From Achromobacter xylosoxidans (GTDB taxonomy: Bacteria; Pseudomonadota; Gammaproteobacteria; Burkholderiales; Burkholderiaceae_B): DNA of 64,000 nt. The notes beneath the pieces were generated by a model that searched no databases, had not been told where the DNA came from, and was given only the letters and a program-made list of their open reading frames with translations. The DNA is taken from the NCBI RefSeq assembly GCF_002192695.1, contig NZ_MTLG01000071.1, positions 1 through 64,000 of the forward strand, given 5' to 3'. The position numbers and the translations under genes are program-made. Of the stretch, positions 55,865-64,000 are shown piece by piece. Each line of letters begins with the position of its first letter. Within the stretch, counting starts at the first letter, position 1.

Positions 55865-56659
55865 ATGGCAGGAAACATTCACCCCACCGCCGTGGTTGAT
55901 CCGGCGGCAAAGCTCGACCCGACCGTCGTCGTGGGTCCGTTCGCGACCATCGGTCCCGATGTGACCATCGGCGCGGGTACCGAGATCGGCCCGTACTGCA
56001 TGGTGGACGGGGTGACGACCATCGGGCGCGACAACCGCTTCTACCGCTATTGTTCGGTGGGCGGCATGCCGCAGGACAAGAAGTACCAGGGCGAGCCTAC
56101 TCGCCTGGAAATCGGCGACGGCAATACGTTCCGGGAGTTCGTCACGCTCAACACGGGCACCGTGCAGGACGGCGGGGTCACGACCATTGCCGACGACAAC
56201 TGGATCATGGCGTACGTGCACGTCGCGCATGATTGCCACATCGGCAGCCACACCATCCTGGCCAACTCGGTGCAGCTTGGCGGCCACGTCCACGTCGGCG
56301 ATTGGGCCATCGTGGGCGGCCTGACCGGCGTGCACCAGTTTTCGCGCATCGGCGTGCACAGCATGACGGGCGGCAACAGCTCCCTCATGCAGGACACGCC
56401 GCCGTTCGTGCTGGCCGCGGGCAACCCCTGCCGTCCGGTGGGCATCAACGCCGAAGGCCTCAAGCGCCGCGGCTTTACACCCGCCGACATCGCGGCGCTG
56501 CGTGACGCCTACAAGATCATCTATCGGCGCGGGCTGTCCCTGGACGCCGCGCGAGCCGAGCTGCGCGCCCGCCAGCAGGCGGAGCCCGAAGTGGCCCCGC
56601 ATCTGCAGACCTTGCTCGACTTCCTGGACGTCGCGAGCCGCGGCATCATCCGCCCATGA
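55865..56659 (+). CDS. lpxA: UDP-N-acetylglucosamine acyltransferase LpxA
   Basis: A 264-residue beta-helix acyltransferase, first step of lipid A synthesis. Repeats run IHPTAVVDPAAKLDPTVVVGPFATIGPDVTIG; the catalytic His is in WIMAYVHVAHDCHIGSHTILANSVQLGGHV. The C-terminal helical bundle is present and length matches E. coli (262). Its stop overlaps lpxB as ATGA. Confidence 0.97.
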   Translation: MAGNIHPTAVVDPAAKLDPTVVVGPFATIGPDVTIGAGTEIGPYCMVDGVTTIGRDNRFYRYCSVGGMPQDKKYQGEPTRLEIGDGNTFREFVTLNTGTVQDGGVTTIADDNWIMAYVHVAHDCHIGSHTILANSVQLGGHVHVGDWAIVGGLTGVHQFSRIGVHSMTGGNSSLMQDTPPFVLAAGNPCRPVGINAEGLKRRGFTPADIAALRDAYKIIYRRGLSLDAARAELRARQQAEPEVAPHLQTLLDFLDVASRGIIRP

Positions 56660-57852
56660 GCACTCGGATCGGCATGGTGGCCGGCGAGCCTTCGGGCGAC
56701 CTGCTGGCCGGGCGCATCATTGCCGGTCTGCAAGCGCGCGACGCCGGCGTTCGCTGCGAGGGTATCGGAGGGCCGCAGATGCAGGCCCGCGATTTCGACA
56801 CCTGGCATCCCATGCACGCCTTGACGGTGTTCGGCTATGTCGACGCGCTTAAGCGCCTGCCCAGCCTGCTCGGCACCTATCGCGACGTGAAGCAACGCTG
56901 GCTGGCGGAGCCGCCCGCGGTCTTCGTCGGCATCGACGCGCCAGACTTCAACCTGCGGCTGGAGCATCAGCTGCGCCAGGCGGGCACGCCCACGGTGCAT
57001 TTCGTCGGGCCGTCGATCTGGGCCTGGCGCTACGAGCGCATCCACAAGATCCGCGAATCCGTGTCGCACATGCTGGTGCTGTTCCCGTTCGAGGAAGAGA
57101 TCTACCGCAAGGAAGGCATACCCGTCACGTACGTGGGCCATCCGCTGGCCGGCGCCGTGCCCATGCAGCCGGACCGCGCCGCGGCGCGCGAGCGCCTGGG
57201 CATGGACCAGGATGCGCGCGTGCTGGCGATCCTGCCGGGCAGCCGTTCCTCCGAAATCCGTCTGCTGGCGCCGCGCTTCCTGCAAGCCGCGCAGATACTG
57301 CAGAAGAAGGATCCGGCCCTGCAATGCGTCGTTCCCATGGTCAACGACCAGCGGCGCGCGGAGTTCCAGGCCATCCTGGCCCAGTATCCGGTGCCGGGGC
57401 TGCGCTGCGTCACCGCGAATGATCTGCACGGCGAGGGCGGAGAACGCCAGGCGCCCGTGGCCTGGTCGGTCATGGAGGCGGCCACGGCCGTGCTGGTGGC
57501 CAGCGGTACCGCCACGCTGGAAACGGCGCTGTACAAGCGGCCCATGGTCATTTCCTACGTGCTGTCGCCCTGGATGCGCCGCATCATGGCCTGGAAGTCC
57601 GGCCAGCAGCGCCCGTATCTGCCCTGGGTGGGCTTGCCGAACGTGCTGCTGCGCGATTTCGCCGTGCCGGAACTGCTGCAGGACGATGCGACCCCCGAGA
57701 AACTTGCCGAGGCGACCTGGACGTCGCTGACCGACGACGCGGGCAGGGCGCGCATCGAGGCCCGCTTTACCGCCCTGCATCAGGAACTGCTGCGCGATAC
57801 GCCCGCGTTGGCCGCACAGGCGATCCTGGAGGTGGCCGGTGGAGCAGCCTGA
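56656..57852 (+). CDS. lpxB: Lipid-A-disaccharide synthase LpxB
   Basis: A 398-residue GT19 glycosyltransferase that condenses UDP-diacylglucosamine with lipid [19 protein letters not shown] is the N-terminal signature, and [18 protein letters not shown] and [21 protein letters not shown] are conserved segments. It overlaps lpxA by 4 bases and rnhB by 14 bases, giving tight coupling through the block. Confidence 0.97.
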   Translation: MSTRIGMVAGEPSGDLLAGRIIAGLQARDAGVRCEGIGGPQMQARDFDTWHPMHALTVFGYVDALKRLPSLLGTYRDVKQRWLAEPPAVFVGIDAPDFNLRLEHQLRQAGTPTVHFVGPSIWAWRYERIHKIRESVSHMLVLFPFEEEIYRKEGIPVTYVGHPLAGAVPMQPDRAAARERLGMDQDARVLAILPGSRSSEIRLLAPRFLQAAQILQKKDPALQCVVPMVNDQRRAEFQAILAQYPVPGLRCVTANDLHGEGGERQAPVAWSVMEAATAVLVASGTATLETALYKRPMVISYVLSPWMRRIMAWKSGQQRPYLPWVGLPNVLLRDFAVPELLQDDATPEKLAEATWTSLTDDAGRARIEARFTALHQELLRDTPALAAQAILEVAGGAA

Positions 57853-58447
57853 CCTGTTCGTGGCTCCCGAGCAGCCTGCCATGGTCACGGCGGGCGTGGA
57901 CGAGGCGGGCCGCGGCCCGCTGGCGGGCGCCGTCTACGCTGCGGCCGTCATCCTGGACCCGGCCCGGCCCATAGGCGGCCTGGCGGATTCCAAGGTACTC
58001 AAGGCCGCCACGCGCGAGGCGCTGGCGCTCGAAATCCAGGAATTCGCGCTGGCCTGGTGCATCGCCAGCGCCAGCGTGGCCGAGATCGACAGCATGAACA
58101 TCCTGCGCGCCACGATGCTGGCGATGCAGCGCGCGGTGCAGGGCCTGTCCACCATGCCGCAGCTGGCGCTGGTGGACGGCAATCAGGCTCCCAAGCTCGG
58201 CTGCACGGTGCAGACCGTCATCAAGGGCGATGCCCTGGTGCCCGCGATTTCCGCGGCCTCCATCCTCGCCAAGACGGCGCGCGACGCGGACCTGCTGCGC
58301 CTGCATGCGCTGTATCCCCAATACGCCTTCGACCAGCACAAGGGCTATGGCACGCCGCTGCATCTGGAGATGCTGCGCGAGCACGGCCCCTGCGCCGAGC
58401 ACCGGCGCAGCTTCGCACCCATCAAGGCCTTCGGCCTGAATTCATGA
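57839..58447 (+). CDS. rnhB: Ribonuclease HII
   Basis: A 202-residue enzyme that removes RNA from RNA/DNA hybrids and single ribonucleotides. [19 protein letters not shown] carries the DEDD Asp and Glu; [10 protein letters not shown] and [11 protein letters not shown] complete the active site. GTG start at 57839 inside the end of lpxB. Its TGA overlaps the next ATG (ATGA). Confidence 0.95.
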   Translation: MEQPDLFVAPEQPAMVTAGVDEAGRGPLAGAVYAAAVILDPARPIGGLADSKVLKAATREALALEIQEFALAWCIASASVAEIDSMNILRATMLAMQRAVQGLSTMPQLALVDGNQAPKLGCTVQTVIKGDALVPAISAASILAKTARDADLLRLHALYPQYAFDQHKGYGTPLHLEMLREHGPCAEHRRSFAPIKAFGLNS

Positions 58448-59232
58448 AGCACATCAGTTCTCGCGACAATCCCGCGGTCAAGGCGCTGGTCAAGCTGGCC
58501 GGCACGGCGGGCAAGCGCGGCGCGCCGGTGCTGCTGGACGGCGTGCACCTGTGCCAGGCCTGGCTGCAGCACCACGGCGCGCCCGATCAGGCGATTTTCG
58601 ACGTGGAGCGCTTGTCCCAGCCCGACATCGCGGCACTGGCGGCGGCCGTGCCGGAGCGCGACTGCCTGGCCCTGGACGCGCGGCTGATGCAGTCCCTGGC
58701 GGCCGTCGAAAGCGGGCAGGGCGTGGCGTTTCTGGTGACTCCTCCGATCCTGGAGTTGCCGCAAGCCGTGGACGAGAACTGCGTGCTGTTCGATCGCATC
58801 CAGGATCCCGGCAATGTCGGCACGCTGCTGCGCACCTGTGCGGCGGCGGGCGTGAAGCGCGTCTTCCTGGCCACGGGCACGGCCGCGGCCTGGTCTCCCA
58901 AAGTGCTGCGCAGCGGCCAGGGCGCCCATTTCGCCCTCGCCATCCACGAACATGTCGATCTGGCCGCCTTGCTGCCCAGGCTGCAGGTGCCGTTGGTGGC
59001 GACCGCGCTGGATGGCGCGCGCGACCTGTACGAAGGCGTGCTGCCGCAACGCTGCGCCTGGGTGTTCGGCCACGAAGGCCAGGGCGTGGCCGCGGAGCTG
59101 CTTGGCGCCGCGCGCCTCAGAGTGCGCATACCGCACGACATGGCGGCGGTGGAATCGCTCAATGTGGGCGCCGCAGCTGCAATCTGCCTCTTCGAGCAGC
59201 GGCGGCAGGCCTTGCGCGGCGCGTCCCGCTGA
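58444..59232 (+). CDS. TrmH/SpoU family RNA methyltransferase
   Basis: A 262-residue SPOUT methyltransferase for ribose 2'-O-methylation of rRNA or tRNA. Motif 1 is [21 protein letters not shown], motif 2 is [10 protein letters not shown], and motif 3 is [25 protein letters not shown]. The N-terminal part ([21 protein letters not shown]) is the substrate-binding domain of the RlmB-like group. The exact target base is not evident. Start overlaps the rnhB stop by 4 bases. Confidence 0.92.
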   Translation: MKHISSRDNPAVKALVKLAGTAGKRGAPVLLDGVHLCQAWLQHHGAPDQAIFDVERLSQPDIAALAAAVPERDCLALDARLMQSLAAVESGQGVAFLVTPPILELPQAVDENCVLFDRIQDPGNVGTLLRTCAAAGVKRVFLATGTAAAWSPKVLRSGQGAHFALAIHEHVDLAALLPRLQVPLVATALDGARDLYEGVLPQRCAWVFGHEGQGVAAELLGAARLRVRIPHDMAAVESLNVGAAAAICLFEQRRQALRGASR

Positions 59233-59291
59233 CACGCTTTTTTTGCTGCCAGGCGGCCGTGTCCAGCCTGCTGTTTTCCCGAGGGAGCATG

Positions 59292-59708
59292 ATGGCGTCA
59301 ATACTGGGGAATGGGTTCATGCGTGCAGGGCGGGCGCTATTGCTGACCGCCGGGTGCGCGCTGGCGGTGAGCGCTTGCGGTTCTGGCGGCGCTCAAACGG
59401 TCGGGATGGTCCGGGCGGATGTTTCCGAGTCGGCCTACGTGATCCAATTGTCCCGGGCGGTGTCGGCGATGCTGCCGGACAAGACGGCCGTCGACCTGGC
59501 GGCGTCGTCCAGATGGGTCCGGGTGGGAGCGTTGCCGCAAGGCGACGTTTATCGGGGAGCCGACGGCCCGTTGATGCTGCAGGGCCGCCGGGGCGAGGCC
59601 CGTCTCGTGGCCTCGTCGGGCAAGCTGCTGGGGGTTTACCTGCCGGGAGAGAGCCTTTACCTGCCCCTGTCCCGGCCGATGCCCCTGCCGATGTCGGTGC
59701 GCCAATAA
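59292..59708 (+). CDS. Small putative lipoprotein of unknown function
   Basis: About 138 residues and not recognised. An N-terminal hydrophobic segment (ALLLTAGCALAVSACGS) ends in a lipobox-like LAVSAC, predicting a lipidated cysteine. The mature part has SAMLPDKTAVDLAASSRWVRVGALPQGDVYR and ends in Pro/Leu-rich sequence. The second ATG of an ATGATG pair (59292) is preferred because GAGG lies seven bases before it; 59289 is possible. It stands between the methyltransferase gene and convergent ppsR. Base composition is like the neighbours. Confidence 0.75.
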   Translation: MASILGNGFMRAGRALLLTAGCALAVSACGSGGAQTVGMVRADVSESAYVIQLSRAVSAMLPDKTAVDLAASSRWVRVGALPQGDVYRGADGPLMLQGRRGEARLVASSGKLLGVYLPGESLYLPLSRPMPLPMSVRQ

Positions 59709-59723
59709 GCGCCTACAGGCCTT

Positions 59724-60551
59724 TCAGCCCCGGTCCAGGCCTACTTCCTGCAACACCGTCGTGGCGATCTCCTCGATCGATTTGGTGGTGCTGGACAGCC
59801 AGGAAATGCCCTCGCGGCGCATCATGCGTTCGGCCTCGGCCACTTCGTAGCGGCATTGCTCCAGCTGGGCGTAGCGGCTGTTGGGGCGGCGCTCGTTGCG
59901 GACTTCGGCCAGGCGCTCGGGCTGGATCGACAGGCCGAACAGCTTGCCGCGATGCGGCGCGATGGTCGAGGGCAGGGTGCCGCGCTCGAAATCGTCTGGC
60001 GTCAGGGGGAAATTGGCCGCCTTGATGGCGTATTGCATGGCCAGGTACAGGCTGGTGGGCGTCTTGCCGCAGCGCGATACGCCGACCAGGATCACGTCCG
60101 CCTGGTCCAGTTGGTTCACGAACTGGCCGTCGTCATGCGCCAGGCTGAAATTGATGGCGTCGATGCGGTTGCGGTACTTTTCCGAGTTGGCCTGCATGTG
60201 CGAGCGGCCAATGGAATGGCTGGACTTCAGGCCCAGCGCCTGTTCGATATGGCTGACGAAGGTGCCGAACAGGTCCAGGAAAACGCCGTTCGCCTGGCGA
60301 ACGCGCGCCAGGATGTCGGGATTGACCAGGGTACTGAACACAATCGGGGGGACGCCGGCCTCCTGGGCGCTGCGGTCGATCCGCATGGCCACTTCCGCCG
60401 CCTTTTCCAGCGTGTCGACAAAGGGCAGGCGGATAGGCTTGAAATTGACCTCCTCAAACTGCGAAAGCACTGACTGGCTGAAGGTTTCTGCGGTGATGCC
60501 GGTACTGTCGGAAACGATGTATACCGTGCGTACGATCGGGGTAGATGTCAT
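59724..60551 (-). CDS. ppsR: PEP synthase regulatory protein (bifunctional kinase/pyrophosphorylase)
   Basis: A 275-residue DUF299 protein that inactivates PEP synthase with ADP and reactivates it with phosphate. TVYIVSDSTGITAETFSQSVLSQFE is the family start, and VGVSRCGKTPTSLYLAMQ is the P-loop-like motif. It is divergent from ppsA, the usual arrangement, across a 192-base gap. Confidence 0.95.
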   Translation of the reverse strand: MTSTPIVRTVYIVSDSTGITAETFSQSVLSQFEEVNFKPIRLPFVDTLEKAAEVAMRIDRSAQEAGVPPIVFSTLVNPDILARVRQANGVFLDLFGTFVSHIEQALGLKSSHSIGRSHMQANSEKYRNRIDAINFSLAHDDGQFVNQLDQADVILVGVSRCGKTPTSLYLAMQYAIKAANFPLTPDDFERGTLPSTIAPHRGKLFGLSIQPERLAEVRNERRPNSRYAQLEQCRYEVAEAERMMRREGISWLSSTTKSIEEIATTVLQEVGLDRG

Positions 60552-60743
60552 GTGTAAAAAATTCCAACCAGGCAGATGGCCGGATGCACTCCACCGAGTA
60601 CAATCAGGCCCCTATAAGTCACCCCAAGGGCGGTCCAAGGCCAGTTTGGTCAGCGCGTAAATTGGGGCTGTGATCCGGTTCTGATCCAGCTTCCTGATGC
60701 ATTGACCAAACTCGCTTTCATTCCATTGTAAAAGGTGACTTCA

Positions 60744-63110
60744 ATGTCGTACGTTGTTTTGTTCGAGCAGCTCCGCATGACGGATGTGGACTCGGTAGGA
60801 GGCAAGAACGCATCACTAGGCGAAATGATCAGCCAGCTGTCTGGCGCGGGCGTCCGCGTACCGGGCGGCTTTGCCACGACCGCTGATGCTTTCCGCGACT
60901 TCCTCAAGGCCTCGGGCCTGGACAAGCGCATCGCCGAACGCCTTACCACGCTGAACCCCGAAGACGTGCGCGAACTGGCCAACGCCGGCTCGCAGATCCG
61001 TCAATGGATCATCGACGCGCCGTTCTCGTCCGAGTTCGAAACGCAGATCCGCGAGGCCTTCGCCAAGCTCGACGCTGACGGCAAGGGCTCGTTCGCCGTG
61101 CGTTCCTCCGCCACCGCCGAAGACCTGCCCGACGCCTCGTTCGCCGGCCAGCAGGAAACCTTCCTGAACGTCGTCGGCATCGACGACGTGCTGGACAAGA
61201 TCCGCCACGTGTTCGCGTCGCTGTACAACGACCGCGCCATTTCCTATCGCGTGCACAAGGGCTACGCCCACGCCGACGTCGCGCTGTCGGCCGGCATCCA
61301 GCGCATGGTGCGTTCCGACAAGGGCAGCGCCGGCGTCATGTTCACCATCGACACCGAATCGGGCTTCCAGGACGTGGTGTTCATCACCTCGTCCTACGGC
61401 CTGGGCGAAACCGTGGTGCAGGGCGCGGTCAACCCCGACGAGTTCTACGTCTTCAAGCCGACGCTGGCCCAGGGCCACTATCCGATCGTCGGCCGCCGCA
61501 TCGGCTCCAAGCTGATCAAGATGGAGTTCGACCCCGAGCGCCCCGAAGGCCGCGCCGTGCGCACGGTCGACGTGCCGGTGTCCGAGCGCAACCGCTATTC
61601 GCTGACCGACGACGAGGTCAACGAGTTGGCCCGCTACGCCGTCATCATCGAGAAGCACTACCAGCGCCCGATGGACATCGAGTGGGGCCGCGACGGCATC
61701 GACGGCAAGATCTACATCCTGCAGGCGCGCCCGGAAACCGTGAAGTCGCAGCAGGGCGTCAACGACGTGCAGCAGCGCTACCGCCTGAAGGCCACCGGCC
61801 AGGTCCTGATCACCGGCCGCGCGATCGGCCAGAAGATCGGCTCGGGTCCGGTGCGCGTGGTCGGCGACATCTCCGACATGGACAAGGTCCAGCCGGGCGA
61901 CGTGCTGGTCACCGACATGACGGATCCCAACTGGGAACCCGTGATGAAGCGCGCCTCCGCCATCGTCACCAACCGCGGCGGCCGCACCTGCCACGCGGCG
62001 ATCATCGCGCGCGAGCTGGGCATTCCGGCGGTCGTGGGCTGCGGCAACGCCACCGACCTGCTCAAGGAAGGCCAGGCCGTGACCGTGTCTTGCGCCGAGG
62101 GCGACGAAGGCCGCATCTATGACGGCCTGATCGAGACCGAAGTGGAAGAAGTGCGCCGCGGCGACATGCCCCCCATCGATCTGAAGATCATGATGAACGT
62201 GGGCAACCCGCAGCTGGCCTTCGACTTCGCCCAGATCCCCAACGGCGGCGTGGGCCTGGCTCGCCTGGAATTCATCATCAACAACAACATCGGTATCCAC
62301 CCCAAGGCGGTGCTGGACTACCCGAACGTCGACGGCGAACTGAAGAAGGCCGTGGAATCGGCGGCCCGCGGCCATGCCAGCCCGCGCGCTTTCTTCGTCG
62401 AGAAGATGGCCGAAGGCGTGGCGACCATCGCCGCCGCCTTCTATCCCAAGCCCGTCATCGTGCGCATGTCGGACTTCAAGTCCAACGAGTACCGCAAGCT
62501 GGTCGGCGGTTCGCGCTATGAGCCCGAGGAAGAGAACCCCATGCTGGGCTTCCGCGGCGCGTCGCGCTACATCGCCGAGGACTTCGCCGAGTGCTTCCGC
62601 ATGGAATGCGAAGCGCTGAAGAAAGTGCGCGATGAAATGGGCCTCACCAACGTCGAGATCATGGTGCCGTTCGTGCGCACCCTGGGCCAGGCGTCCAAGG
62701 TGGTGGACCTGCTCGCCAAGCACGGCCTGGCGCGCGGTGAAAACGGCCTGAAGCTCATCATGATGTGCGAAGTGCCGTCCAACGCCATCCTGGCCGACGA
62801 GTTCCTGCAGTACTTCGACGGCTTCTCGATCGGTTCGAACGACATGACCCAGCTGACGCTGGGCCTGGACCGCGACTCCGGCATGGAACTGCTGGCCGCC
62901 GACTTCGACGAACGCGACGAGGCCGTGAAGTTCATGCTGCGCCGCGCGATCAAGGCTTGCCTGGCCGCCAACAAGTACGTGGGCATCTGCGGCCAAGGCC
63001 CCAGCGACCACCCGGACTTCGCGCAATGGCTGAAGGACGAGGGCATCCTGTCGATGTCGCTCAACCCGGACACCGTTGTCGATACCTGGCAGCGCCTGGC
63101 CAAGAACTGA
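60744..63110 (+). CDS. ppsA: Phosphoenolpyruvate synthase
   Basis: A 788-residue enzyme converting pyruvate + ATP to PEP + AMP + Pi in gluconeogenesis. The N-terminal ATP-binding domain holds [12 protein letters not shown] and [20 protein letters not shown]. The phospho-histidine is in [21 protein letters not shown] (about residue 417), with the regulatory threonine targeted by PpsR two residues before it. The C-terminal PEP-binding barrel has [17 protein letters not shown]. The ATG at 60744 has AAAGGTGA upstream. A strong terminator follows. Confidence 0.97.
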   Translation: MSYVVLFEQLRMTDVDSVGGKNASLGEMISQLSGAGVRVPGGFATTADAFRDFLKASGLDKRIAERLTTLNPEDVRELANAGSQIRQWIIDAPFSSEFETQIREAFAKLDADGKGSFAVRSSATAEDLPDASFAGQQETFLNVVGIDDVLDKIRHVFASLYNDRAISYRVHKGYAHADVALSAGIQRMVRSDKGSAGVMFTIDTESGFQDVVFITSSYGLGETVVQGAVNPDEFYVFKPTLAQGHYPIVGRRIGSKLIKMEFDPERPEGRAVRTVDVPVSERNRYSLTDDEVNELARYAVIIEKHYQRPMDIEWGRDGIDGKIYILQARPETVKSQQGVNDVQQRYRLKATGQVLITGRAIGQKIGSGPVRVVGDISDMDKVQPGDVLVTDMTDPNWEPVMKRASAIVTNRGGRTCHAAIIARELGIPAVVGCGNATDLLKEGQAVTVSCAEGDEGRIYDGLIETEVEEVRRGDMPPIDLKIMMNVGNPQLAFDFAQIPNGGVGLARLEFIINNNIGIHPKAVLDYPNVDGELKKAVESAARGHASPRAFFVEKMAEGVATIAAAFYPKPVIVRMSDFKSNEYRKLVGGSRYEPEEENPMLGFRGASRYIAEDFAECFRMECEALKKVRDEMGLTNVEIMVPFVRTLGQASKVVDLLAKHGLARGENGLKLIMMCEVPSNAILADEFLQYFDGFSIGSNDMTQLTLGLDRDSGMELLAADFDERDEAVKFMLRRAIKACLAANKYVGICGQGPSDHPDFAQWLKDEGILSMSLNPDTVVDTWQRLAKN

Positions 63111-63126
63111 TAGGCCTTGCCCACGT

Positions 63127-63162
63127 AAAAACCCCGCGCCTGCAAGGGCGCGGGGTTTTTTT
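63127..63162. terminator. Bidirectional terminator between ppsA and ada-like gene
   Basis: CCCCGCGCC (63132-63140) pairs with GGCGCGGGG (63147-63155), flanked by five A before and seven T after. It would end transcription from both convergent genes. Confidence 0.95.
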
Positions 63163-63182
63163 GTTGCTGGACCAAGGTAGGG

Positions 63183-64000
63183 CTAGGCCGCCAGCGCTTC
63201 GCGCGCAATCAATTCGCGCTTGCGGTCTATGCCCCAGCGGTAGCCGGCAAGCGAGCCGTCGGTGCGGACCACGCGGTGGCAGGGGATGGCCAGCGCGATG
63301 TTGTTGGTGGCGCAGGCGCGGGCCACGGCGCGCACGGCACGCGGCGAACCGATGCGTTCGGCGATGTCGGTGTAGGTGGCGGTCGCGCCCACGGGGATCT
63401 CGCGCAGGGCTTGCCATACCTGGCGCTGGAAGGCGGTGCCGCGCACGTCCAGGGGTAGGTCCAGGCCGCGGGAGGGGTCTTCGACGAAGCCCACCACGGC
63501 CGCCACCCAGCTTTCGAACTGCGCGTCCGCGCCGATCAGGCGGGCGGCCTTGAAGCGGTCCTGCAGGTTGCGCACCAGTTGTTCCGGGTCTTCGTGTAGC
63601 GCGATTTCGCAGATGCCGGTGTCGCTGGCCGCCACCAGCAGCGCGCCCAGGGAGCATTGCGCCACCGCGAAGCGGATATCCACGCCCTCGCCGCTCTTGC
63701 GGAAGGCGGTGGGCGTCATGCCCAGAATGGCGGGGGCGGCTTCGTAGAAGCGGCCGCTGGAATTGAAGCCGGCGTCGTACATGGCGTCGGTGACGCTGGC
63801 GCTCTGCTTGAGCTGCTGGCGGGCGCGGCCCGCGCGCAGGGCGTCGGCGTAGGCCTTGGGGGTGATGCCGGTGGCCGCCTTGAAGATGCGGTGAAAATGG
63901 AAGCGGCTCATGCCAGCCTGTTCGGCCAGGGTGGACAGATCCGGCGGCTGCTCGGCTTCCAGGGCGCGGCAGGCGCGTTCGACGGCGGCGGCGTGCTGTT
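63183..64000 (-). CDS. Ada-type regulator / O6-methylguanine-DNA methyltransferase (N-terminus off window)
   Basis: The visible 272 residues run off the right edge in an open frame; the coding frame continues past the first internal Met (63911) with LEAEQPPDLSTLAEQAG. An AraC-type helix-turn-helix (RFHFHRIFKAATGITPKAY) precedes a complete methyltransferase domain with the acceptor cysteine in IALAIPCHRVV and RGTAFQRQVWQALREIPVG. Whether the N-terminal phosphotriester-sensing domain is present cannot be seen. It repairs O6-alkylguanine and probably induces its own regulon. Confidence 0.92.
   Translation of the reverse strand, partial: QHAAAVERACRALEAEQPPDLSTLAEQAGMSRFHFHRIFKAATGITPKAYADALRAGRARQQLKQSASVTDAMYDAGFNSSGRFYEAAPAILGMTPTAFRKSGEGVDIRFAVAQCSLGALLVAASDTGICEIALHEDPEQLVRNLQDRFKAARLIGADAQFESWVAAVVGFVEDPSRGLDLPLDVRGTAFQRQVWQALREIPVGATATYTDIAERIGSPRAVRAVARACATNNIALAIPCHRVVRTDGSLAGYRWGIDRKRELIAREALAA

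Noticed and set aside
60702-60730. TTGACC-N17-ATTGTA as a ppsA promoter
   Set aside because: The -10 match is poor and the implied transcript would start inside the ribosome site, giving almost no leader.
60816-63026. Antisense open frame (736 codons) opposite ppsA
   Set aside because: Composition artefact; the sense strand carries full-length PEP synthase with all motifs.
1-64000. CRISPR arrays, tRNA or rRNA genes, insertion sequences, integrases, prophage genes, toxin-antitoxin pairs
   Set aside because: None was seen on reading either strand; the accessory segment shows no transposase or integrase at its edges.

Overview
The window looks like the chromosome of a motile, high-GC betaproteobacterium of the Alcaligenaceae, most likely Achromobacter or Bordetella. 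This rests on remembered family features and gene orders, not on a search. The supporting features are a large contiguous fli locus with an FhlB-like protein and two FliK-like proteins, a Bug/TctC-type binding protein beside CoA-transferase and acyl-CoA dehydrogenase genes, and the order map / rpsB-tsf-pyrH-frr-uppS-cdsA-dxr-rseP-bamA-skp-lpxD-fabZ-lpxA-lpxB-rnhB.

Layout. 0-2.1 kb: the end of one chemoreceptor gene, then a complete Aer-like PAS chemoreceptor behind a near-consensus sigma-28 promoter. 2.1-19.5 kb: the flagellar locus. The minus strand carries fliF-G-H-I-J-K-L-M-N-O-P-Q-R, read leftward. fliE is divergent. Further minus-strand genes are flaG, fliD, fliS, fliT, a second FliK, fhlB and ycgR. 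No flagellin gene is present. 19.6-24.3 kb: a small catabolic cluster with an IclR regulator divergent from flaG and convergent with a Bug protein / CaiB-type CoA-transferase / acyl-CoA dehydrogenase operon, plus a cupin. 24.4-28.7 kb: folC, a SPOR-domain protein (dedD), cvpA and purF, closed by a strong bidirectional terminator.

28.7-37.3 kb is the accessory part and is more AT-rich in its leader regions. A small secreted two-cysteine protein of unknown function is divergent from a four-gene, translationally coupled operon. That operon encodes an ABC ATPase, an FtsX/MacB-type permease, a TolC-type outer-membrane factor and a HlyD/MacA-type adaptor, which together would make a complete tripartite exporter. 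It is followed by a wrecked copy of a YgjP-like metallopeptidase gene, then tctAB (tripartite tricarboxylate transporter membrane subunits with no adjacent tctC), then the intact YgjP-like gene. The broken and intact copies bracket tctAB, which records a duplication or insertion event. This segment is the best candidate for something not well described.

37.3-42.7 kb: minus-strand housekeeping genes (nucleotidyltransferase, dsbB, marC-like, glnD, map). 42.7-43.5 kb: a gene-free stretch ending in a structured rpsB leader. 43.5-59.7 kb: the translation / isoprenoid / envelope-biogenesis block (rpsB to lpxB), then rnhB, an rRNA/tRNA methyltransferase and a small lipoprotein. 59.7-63.2 kb: divergent ppsR and ppsA (PEP synthase and its bifunctional regulator), closed by a bidirectional terminator. 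The window ends inside an Ada-type alkylation-repair gene. I saw no tRNA, rRNA, insertion sequence, integrase, prophage gene or CRISPR array.
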